From positions 1 to 10,905 of the forward strand of contig CAJURO010000029.1 in assembly GCA_910588985.1 (NCBI GenBank): 10,905 nucleotides of DNA, read 5' to 3'. A program made the position numbers and the translations under genes. The DNA comes from an uncultured Eggerthellaceae bacterium. GTDB taxonomy: Bacteria; Actinomycetota; Coriobacteriia; Coriobacteriales; Eggerthellaceae. Shown here one piece after another: positions 6,046 through 10,905 of the stretch. The notes below the pieces were generated by a model that was not told the origin of the DNA, searched no databases, and saw only the letters and a list, made by a program, of their open reading frames with translations. Position 1 is the stretch's first letter, and every line of letters starts with the position of its first letter.

Positions 6046-9000
6046 ATGGCTGAGACACCAAGCATCTTCGACGAAGACGTGGAATGTATCAAATCGCTGT
6101 GCTATTTCTGCCATGCGAATTGCGGCGTTCTTGCGTACGTCAAAGACGGCGATGTATTTAAGATCGAAGGCGATCCTAATTACTCCAGCCAAGGCGGTCT
6201 GTGCTGCCGCGGAACAAGCGCTCTGCTCCATGTGAACCATCCCGCCCGCATCAACCATGCGCTCAAGCGCGTTGGCGAGAAGGGCGAGAACAAGTGGGAG
6301 CAGATCGACTATGATCAGGCGATTCAGGAGGTCGCCGATCGTTTGAACCAGATCAAAGCAGAGTCTGGTGCAGAGGCAGTGGCTTCTGCTGGTGGTACCA
6401 CGCGTACTGACGACTGGGCGCGCAGGCGCTTCTTGAACCAGTTCGGTACGCCGAATGGCTTCCACAACGCACTTCTGTGCTGGATCCCAACGTTCATGGC
6501 TGAGACATGCGTTGCTGGTTGGTCTCCATTCGAGACTGACCTCGGTGGCGCGCGCTCGCTGATCCTGTGGGGCATGAACCCTGGCGCATCCACGCTGCCA
6601 GGCAACCATGGCTACAAGGATCTTCAGATGAACGGCCTTAAGATCATCGTTGTTGATCCGCGCTACTCCGAGTCTGCATCGAAGGCCGACCTTTGGCTTC
6701 CGCTGCGCCCCGGCTCTGATGCGGCGCTTGCATTGGCTATCCTGCATGTCATTTGCTGGGAAGGCCACTATGACCAGGCGTATATCGATCAGTGGGTCGA
6801 TGGCTTCGATGAGCTTCAGGATCACGTCTTCCAGTATTCGCCTGAGTGGGCAAGCGAGATCACATGGCTTGAGCCAGATCTCATTCGCCAGGCTGCACGC
6901 ATGTACGCGACCAATAAGCCTGGTTGCATACAGTGGGGCTGCACATGGGATCAGAATGGTCGCTCTTCGACCACAGCTTCGCATGCTCTTGCGCTCTGCC
7001 GCGCGATCACGGGCAACCTTGACATCCCTGGTGGTGATGGCATCCCTGGTCCTGCGATGAACTTCTTGACCGACGAGGAGCTTGAGCTCAACTATCTGCT
7101 TCCCGAGGAGATGAAGAAGAAGCAGATCGGTTCTAACAAGTTCAAGCTGACCTCTTGGCCTGGATATCAGCTGATCTCGGATAACGCTATCCGCAAGTGG
7201 GGCAAGACGCTGCCTTCTGAGTGGTTCTGCGAGGCACATGGCCCCAGCGTTTTCCGTGCCATCCTGACAGGTGACCCGTATCCGATTCGTGCGCTCATCT
7301 GCAACGCAACCAACCCTGTCAACTCCTATGGTGACGCGAAGATGACCTATGCAGCGCTTCGCAAGGTCGAATTCCTTGTCACCGTTGATTATTGGATGAC
7401 CCCGACCGCGCTTCAGTCTGACTATGTCTTCCCGGCTGCAGGTGCTCTCGAGCGTCCTACCATCGTCACCCACTACGGCGCTACCGACTCGCTCATGGCA
7501 GGTCGTCGTGCCATTCAGCCGAAGTACGATCGTCATACCGACATGGTCTTCTGGCGCAAGCTTGGCTTGGCATGTGGTCAGGATCCAGCGAACTGGCCGT
7601 GGGAGACTGAGGAAGAGGCTTATTGGGATGTCATCAAGGGCATCGGTCTTCCGATCGAGAACTACAACGAGTTCGTTGACAATGTGCGCATGTACTATCC
7701 GCCGCTGCATCAGAACAAGTTCATCAAGAACAATGGCTTCTGGACACCATCTGGCAAGATCGAGTGCAATTCCACGATCATGCGTCAGCTCGGCTATGTT
7801 GGCATGCCAACCTACATCGGCTCGTGCGAGAATCCGATCGACACCCCTGAGCTCTATGAGGAGTATCCGATCGTCCTTACAACGGGCGGTGGCTTCATGC
7901 CATATCACCACTCCGAGCATTTCAATATGCCCAACATTCGCTACATCTATCCAGACCCATACTTCTGCATCAACCCTGAGCTTGCTGAGAAGCTTGGCAT
8001 TGAGCAAGGCGATTGGTGCTGGATCGAGACGCGTCGTGGTCGTATCAAGATGCGCGCAGGCGTTGAGCCCATCGTTCATCCCAATGTCGTCATGGCTCCG
8101 CGTGGTTGGTGGTTCCCCGAGCGCGATCCGCTCGACGATCCTGACAATCCATTCGGCTGCCTCGAGTCGAACGTCAACGTGCTGACCTCGGTCGACGACT
8201 GGGATTGCGATCCCATGGGCGGTTCTTGGAACAACCGTGGCCTGCTCTGCAAGGTCTATAAGTGCGGCGAGATCGACAATGTCTATCGCACTGATGATAC
8301 GCAGTGGTCCATTCCTGGTTCCGCGAAGGAGCCTGGCGTGACCATGAAGCCATCTGAGCAGCCGCTTGCCCGCGAGCCCATCCCGTTCGAGATGCCTACG
8401 ACGGACAAAGAGGTTCCCGAGGGCTATGTATGGCGCTGGGAGGACGATCAGATCTACCAGGTGGGCACGGGCTTCCGTCTGGATGAGTCTGGTTGGCTCA
8501 TCGACCCGAAAGATAAGTCCTACGTCGACTCTTACACTGGCTGGCGCTATGACCCGCAAGGCGATTGCCTCGTCGATGTCGAGAAGAACCAGAAGTACAC
8601 GATGGATCGCGTTCCTTTCAACGAGATCGCTGGTGTGCGTGCATTCCCTGGTATGGAAAGCGCGCCGTATGAGCTTGGCCAGGCTCTCGTGTGGGATGCC
8701 GAGAAGGGCTATGCCACGTTTGAGGGTGCTAAGGGCGAGAACAAGATCTTCAACCCCGAATCAGGCTGGGTCATCGATTATGAGACCAATGTCTACTATG
8801 ACCAGCACCGGGGTTATGCGTACGATCCCACCAAGGAGATGCTGCTCGATCAGGATACGGGCACGTACTATGACATGGCCTACAATCCTGTGACAGGAGC
8901 CGCTCCAACAGAGGATGCCGTGAATGTTGGCGCTCTCGTTGCCGAAGCGAATGAGGATGTTGCCGAGCATGAGGCTGCTGAGGTTGCAGCTGATGCGCTT

Positions 9001-9105
9001 GCTGCCGAAGTGGCTGCTGAAGGTGATCCCGCTTTGGCTCAGCAGATCGCTGAAGCTTCCTCTGATACCGCAGCAGCTGAAGAGGAGGTAGCTGACAATG
9101 ACTAG
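6046..9105 (+). CDS. Molybdopterin-dependent oxidoreductase catalytic subunit with octapeptide-repeat C-terminus
   Basis: This 1019-aa protein is the catalytic subunit of a DMSO-reductase-family Mo- or W-bis-pterin enzyme. Cys19-x2-Cys22-x3-Cys26-x26-Cys53 binds the proximal [4Fe-4S] cluster, with Arg55 after it. The pterin-binding core covers about 75-570 (WGMNPGAST, VVDPRYSESA, SDYVFPAAGALER), and Cys145 in LLCWIPT is the likely metal ligand by position. The C-terminal pterin-dinucleotide-binding domain is about 606-739 (VLTTGGG, MAPRGWW). There is no Tat signal: the protein starts MAETPSIFDED, so it probably stays in the cytoplasm. Residues beyond about 740 are extra: two aromatic octapeptide arrays (809-847, 907-946) and an acidic Ala/Glu tail (952-1019). 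The substrate is unknown. Relatives include acetylene hydratase, pyrogallol transhydroxylase, catechol dehydroxylases and polysulfide or arsenate reductases. GAGGGG lies 7 bases before the ATG. The 3' end overlaps the Fe-S gene by 8 nt. Confidence 0.92.
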   Translation: MAETPSIFDEDVECIKSLCYFCHANCGVLAYVKDGDVFKIEGDPNYSSQGGLCCRGTSALLHVNHPARINHALKRVGEKGENKWEQIDYDQAIQEVADRLNQIKAESGAEAVASAGGTTRTDDWARRRFLNQFGTPNGFHNALLCWIPTFMAETCVAGWSPFETDLGGARSLILWGMNPGASTLPGNHGYKDLQMNGLKIIVVDPRYSESASKADLWLPLRPGSDAALALAILHVICWEGHYDQAYIDQWVDGFDELQDHVFQYSPEWASEITWLEPDLIRQAARMYATNKPGCIQWGCTWDQNGRSSTTASHALALCRAITGNLDIPGGDGIPGPAMNFLTDEELELNYLLPEEMKKKQIGSNKFKLTSWPGYQLISDNAIRKWGKTLPSEWFCEAHGPSVFRAILTGDPYPIRALICNATNPVNSYGDAKMTYAALRKVEFLVTVDYWMTPTALQSDYVFPAAGALERPTIVTHYGATDSLMAGRRAIQPKYDRHTDMVFWRKLGLACGQDPANWPWETEEEAYWDVIKGIGLPIENYNEFVDNVRMYYPPLHQNKFIKNNGFWTPSGKIECNSTIMRQLGYVGMPTYIGSCENPIDTPELYEEYPIVLTTGGGFMPYHHSEHFNMPNIRYIYPDPYFCINPELAEKLGIEQGDWCWIETRRGRIKMRAGVEPIVHPNVVMAPRGWWFPERDPLDDPDNPFGCLESNVNVLTSVDDWDCDPMGGSWNNRGLLCKVYKCGEIDNVYRTDDTQWSIPGSAKEPGVTMKPSEQPLAREPIPFEMPTTDKEVPEGYVWRWEDDQIYQVGTGFRLDESGWLIDPKDKSYVDSYTGWRYDPQGDCLVDVEKNQKYTMDRVPFNEIAGVRAFPGMESAPYELGQALVWDAEKGYATFEGAKGENKIFNPESGWVIDYETNVYYDQHRGYAYDPTKEMLLDQDTGTYYDMAYNPVTGAAPTEDAVNVGALVAEANEDVAEHEAAEVAADALAAEVAAEGDPALAQQIAEASSDTAAAEEEVADND
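8470..8586 (+). repeat. Octapeptide repeat array A (protein level) in the catalytic subunit
   Basis: Residues 809-847 of the oxidoreductase read as one 7-mer and four 8-mers with Asp at residues 813, 820, 828, 836 and 844. Typical units are GWLIDPKD and GWRYDPQG. The pattern is Gly or polar, aromatic, any, hydrophobic, Asp, then three polar residues. The repeat is in protein sequence and codons vary, so it is not a recent DNA duplication. It resembles array B 60 residues downstream and the eukaryotic OCRE repeat pattern. Confidence 0.8.
8764..8883 (+). repeat. Octapeptide repeat array B (protein level) in the catalytic subunit
   Basis: Residues 907-946 are five contiguous octapeptides with Asp at 911, 919, 927, 935 and 943, exactly 8 apart. 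Units such as NVYYDQHR, GYAYDPTK and GTYYDMAY are strongly aromatic. A degenerate sixth unit (899-906, with Asn in the Asp position) precedes them. The spacing and the YYD/GYxYDPT wording closely match the OCRE octamer pattern of eukaryotic RNA-processing proteins. Confidence 0.85.
9083..9089 (+). promoter_or_regulatory. Ribosome binding site of the Fe-S subunit, inside the catalytic subunit gene
   Basis: AGGAGGT is a near-perfect Shine-Dalgarno sequence 8 bases before the ATG at 9098. It is written within the codons for the last Glu-Glu-Val of the acidic tail. This and the 8-nt overlap indicate translational coupling of the two subunits. Confidence 0.85.
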
Positions 9106-9679
9106 ATATTGCATGGTCATCGACCAGCGTCGTTGCATCGGATGCCAATCTTGTACGGTTGCTTGCCGTACGTGGAACGAGCTTCCCAACGACATCATCT
9201 ATAACGCAGTTCTCACCGAAGGCGTACAGGGTACGTGGCCTAACGTTCATCGCAACTGGTTACCCACGCTTTGCATGCATTGCGAAAAGCCTGCATGCGT
9301 CCCATGCTGCCCCACGGGCGCAAGCCAACAGGACGAGGACGGAACTGTTTGGATCGATTACAACAAATGCATGGCTTGCAAGGTTTGCGTCAACGCTTGC
9401 CCCTACGGCATGCGCGACCAGTCCAAGCTTCAGCCACGTTTGCATCAGTACATTCGCAAGTGCACGTTCTGTCGCGATCGTAGAGCGAACGAGCCTGGAC
9501 GTGACCCGTATTGCGTTCAGACGTGTCATCAGAAGGCGCGTATCTTCGGCGATCTGGACGATCCGAACTCAGAGGTTTCCAAGCTGATCAACTCCGTTGA
9601 GACCTTCCGTCTTCTGGAGGATCTGGGAACCGGCCCGCAGATCTACTACATTCCGGATTTGGGAGGTACGGCACAATGA
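9098..9679 (+). CDS. Four-cluster [4Fe-4S] electron-transfer subunit (DmsB/PsrB/NrfC family)
   Basis: This 193-aa protein should carry electrons between the catalytic subunit and the membrane subunit. Four cysteine groups match four [4Fe-4S] clusters: Cys13-x2-Cys16-x2-Cys19-x3-Cys23 (CIGCQSCTVAC); Cys59-x2-Cys62-x4-Cys67-x3-Cys71; Cys91-x2-Cys94-x2-Cys97-x3-Cys101 (CMACKVCVNACPYG); and Cys122-x2-Cys125-x13-Cys139-x3-Cys143. Cys5 and Cys70 are extra. The length is typical for the family (about 190-205 aa). There is no signal peptide or membrane segment, so it should sit in the cytoplasm with its partner. It overlaps the upstream gene by 8 nt and the downstream gene by 4 nt (ATGA), as expected for a stoichiometric complex. 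Confidence 0.95.
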   Translation: MTRYCMVIDQRRCIGCQSCTVACRTWNELPNDIIYNAVLTEGVQGTWPNVHRNWLPTLCMHCEKPACVPCCPTGASQQDEDGTVWIDYNKCMACKVCVNACPYGMRDQSKLQPRLHQYIRKCTFCRDRRANEPGRDPYCVQTCHQKARIFGDLDDPNSEVSKLINSVETFRLLEDLGTGPQIYYIPDLGGTAQ

Positions 9680-10680
9680 GACATCATTACTGGGAATGGC
9701 CTATAGCCACATATCTTTTCTTGGGTGGCCTTGGCGGCGGCATCTTCTGCCTTGCTTCCATCCTGACGTTCTTCGTTTGGCCAACGGTGCCAACGGTTGC
9801 TGAGGCGTTTGCATGGCCGTGCTTCATCGCCATCCTCTGCCTCGGTTTCGGATGCTTCCTGCTCGTCTTCGAGCTTGGGCAGCCGCTCGTGTTCTTGCGC
9901 GTTTTCTTGAAGAACACATCCATTATTTGCTGGGGCGCTCGTATCCTTTCCGTTTGCCTCATCTTCGGATTCCTGTGGTTCTTGAGCTTCATCCCGTGGG
10001 AGTGGTTCTCGGGCATCGCTAACTTCCTCGCGATGTTCCGTGGGTTGAACCTGGCTCTTGCAGGCATCTGCGGATTCGGCATCATGCTCTATACGGGCAT
10101 CCTGCTTTCCAGCTTGAAGGCACATTCGTTCTGGGCAACGCCCGCGCTTCCTGTGCTCTTCACCATCTCAGCGCTCTCGACGGCATGCGCGTGCATCACG
10201 ATCTCCGTTGGTTGGTGGCCTGCTGGACAGAATATCGCTACCTATGAGCAGCTCTATCTCTTCTATATGACGAACGAGGCGATCAACCACCTTCTCCATG
10301 AGGTTGACATCATCCTTGTTGCTGCAGAGATCGTTGTCTTGCTTGTTATGGTGCTCTCCTTCCTGGGTGCGGGCAATAAGACTGCGAACCAGGTTGCGAA
10401 GAAATGGGTCATCGGCAAATGGGCTCCAGCATTCTGGCTGGGCATGGTCTGCTGCGGCCTTGTGCTTCCTGAGCTTCTCTATGTGTTCATGGGTGGTACG
10501 ATCGGCTCGAGCGTCATAGCTCCTGTGCTGGTCCTTTGTGGTGGTCTGCTGCTCCGCTTCATGATCGTTTACTCAGATGAGCGTGCTCCACTGCCTGGCG
10601 AGAACGAGTACTACTCGCGTCTCAAGGGCAAGGACGCATTGTTCCTCACTCGTTGGAAGTATGGCGAGAATATCTACTAA
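9676..10680 (+). CDS. NrfD/PsrC-family integral membrane subunit (quinone-interacting)
   Basis: This 334-aa polytopic protein is the probable membrane anchor and menaquinone-reactive subunit of the complex. The N-terminal WEWPIATYLFLGGLGGG segment is the classic NrfD-family start. About eight membrane helices are visible, near residues 9-34, 46-66, 88-106, 124-147, 157-180, 205-230, 249-271 and 279-299. No haem-binding pattern is evident, as in PsrC, where quinol chemistry occurs without haem. The C-terminal tail (300-334) is soluble and charged. GGGAGGT (9661-9667) lies 8 bases before the ATG, and the start overlaps the preceding stop as ATGA. It is the last gene of the operon and is followed by a strong terminator. 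The direction of electron flow (quinol oxidation for a reductase, or the reverse) cannot be decided. Confidence 0.93.
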   Translation: MRHHYWEWPIATYLFLGGLGGGIFCLASILTFFVWPTVPTVAEAFAWPCFIAILCLGFGCFLLVFELGQPLVFLRVFLKNTSIICWGARILSVCLIFGFLWFLSFIPWEWFSGIANFLAMFRGLNLALAGICGFGIMLYTGILLSSLKAHSFWATPALPVLFTISALSTACACITISVGWWPAGQNIATYEQLYLFYMTNEAINHLLHEVDIILVAAEIVVLLVMVLSFLGAGNKTANQVAKKWVIGKWAPAFWLGMVCCGLVLPELLYVFMGGTIGSSVIAPVLVLCGGLLLRFMIVYSDERAPLPGENEYYSRLKGKDALFLTRWKYGENIY

Positions 10681-10696
10681 GAGAGATCGCTCGCTT

Positions 10697-10732
10697 GAAA
10701 GGGACCCGCGTTCAATACGGGTCCCTTTCTTT
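10697..10732 (+). terminator. Rho-independent terminator of the oxidoreductase operon
   Basis: GAAAGGGACCCG (10697-10708) pairs perfectly with CGGGTCCCTTTC (10718-10729), a 12-bp stem with a 9-nt loop. The T-rich segment 10726-10732 (TTTCTTT) overlaps and follows the stem. It begins 16 bases after the stop codon of the membrane subunit gene. The A-rich 5' flank means it could also work weakly in reverse. Confidence 0.92.
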
Positions 10733-10762
10733 ATGCGCACGAAGAGAGCGCCTTATTCGCTA

Positions 10763-10768
10763 TATAAT
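10763..10768 (+). promoter_or_regulatory. Possible -10 box upstream of the truncated last gene
   Basis: TATAAT occurs in an A+T-rich stretch (about 10750-10830) after the terminator, but no -35 match lies 16-18 bases upstream. A second -10-like box, TATATT, is at 10806-10811. A promoter for the gene at 10873 is expected in this stretch because the operon terminator separates it from the genes upstream. Which box is used cannot be told. Confidence 0.25.
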
Positions 10769-10849
10769 GCGAAAGAGAACATATGCTCTGTTAACCCAAG
10801 CTGGATATATTGCATTTGAAGGTTGCCATATGATGATGAAAGCGAGGTA

Positions 10850-10878
10850 AGACATAAGGAGCTGAGAGACTTATGTCT
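10850..10878 (+). repeat. 9-bp perfect inverted repeat over the start of the last gene
   Basis: AGACATAAG (10850-10858) and CTTATGTCT (10870-10878) are perfect reverse complements with an 11-base spacer. The right arm contains the ATG at 10873-10875, and the left arm contains the first bases of the AAGGAG ribosome binding site (10856-10861). As RNA this would hide the start codon. As DNA it could be an operator for a dimeric repressor. Confidence 0.6.
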
Positions 10879-10905
10879 CGAAGCGACGACGCGGCGAGAC
10901 TTTCA
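10873..10905 (+). CDS. Start of a gene cut by the window edge, function unknown
   Basis: An ATG at 10873 opens a frame of 11 codons (MSRSDDAARLS) that runs off the window end. Support comes from AAGGAG (10856-10861), 11 bases upstream, and a closer GAGAG (10865-10869). It lies beyond a strong terminator and is therefore a separate transcript. Too little is present to assign a family. Chaperones and LuxR-type regulators are common neighbours of such operons, but nothing in these 11 residues identifies either. Confidence 0.4.
   Translation, partial: MSRSDDAARLS

Noticed and set aside
5883..6053. Possible small leader peptide frame (ATG at 5883) in the oxidoreductase leader, ending 8 nt inside the main gene
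   Set aside because: No ribosome binding site precedes the ATG, and the composition is highly charged with no membrane or signal features. A coupled leader peptide cannot be fully excluded, but the hairpin-rich sequence explains the region better.
5998..8559. An open frame of 853 codons on the minus strand antisense to the oxidoreductase gene
   Set aside because: It lies entirely opposite a well-supported gene. Its translation is a loose mix of Arg, Leu, Ile and Val without domain motifs, and no ribosome binding site or promoter supports it. It follows from codon bias in the sense gene, which avoids codons whose complement is a stop.
8470..8883. Reading the C-terminal repeats as choline-binding or cell-wall-binding GW repeats
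   Set aside because: The unit is 8 residues with Asp in fixed register rather than about 20 residues, and the protein has no export signal, so a cell-wall role is unlikely.

Overview
The window looks like chromosomal DNA from an anaerobic actinobacterium, most likely of the class Coriobacteriia (Eggerthellaceae-like). This is inference. It rests on moderate GC content, the PheS/PheT types, and above all a three-gene molybdopterin oxidoreductase operon of the kind that is strongly expanded in Eggerthella, Gordonibacter and Slackia relatives. No sequence search was run. Codon usage looks uniform, and there is no sign of an insertion sequence, prophage, CRISPR array, tRNA or rRNA.

Layout. Positions 1-104 hold no gene, only a possible promoter. 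A secreted coiled-coil protein with a C-terminal double-psi beta-barrel domain follows (105-1232, +), probably a cell-wall remodelling factor. After a 136-base gap with a -10-like box come pheS (1369-2430) and pheT (2447-4918), the two subunits of phenylalanyl-tRNA synthetase. A PhnP-family metallo-beta-lactamase-fold phosphodiesterase (4922-5737, -) converges on pheT with a 3-base gap. The gene-free stretch 5738-6045 (308 bases) carries divergent promoter-like sequences and a structured leader of about 210 nt.

The main operon runs from 6046 to 10680 (+). It encodes a molybdopterin catalytic subunit of 1019 aa without a Tat signal, a four-cluster [4Fe-4S] protein of 193 aa, and an eight-helix NrfD/PsrC-type membrane protein of 334 aa. 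The genes overlap by 8 and 4 nt and the operon ends in a strong intrinsic terminator (10697-10732). Electrons probably pass between menaquinone at the membrane protein, the Fe-S subunit and the Mo/W active site. The substrate cannot be read from the sequence.

The most unusual element is the C-terminus of the catalytic subunit. After the normal enzyme ends (about residue 740) there are two arrays of aromatic octapeptides with Asp at exact 8-residue spacing, resembling the eukaryotic OCRE (octamer repeat) pattern, followed by an acidic Ala/Glu-rich tail. Beyond the terminator, 10733-10905 holds A+T-rich promoter-like DNA, a 9-bp inverted repeat that covers a start codon, and the first 11 codons of a probable next gene that is cut by the window edge.
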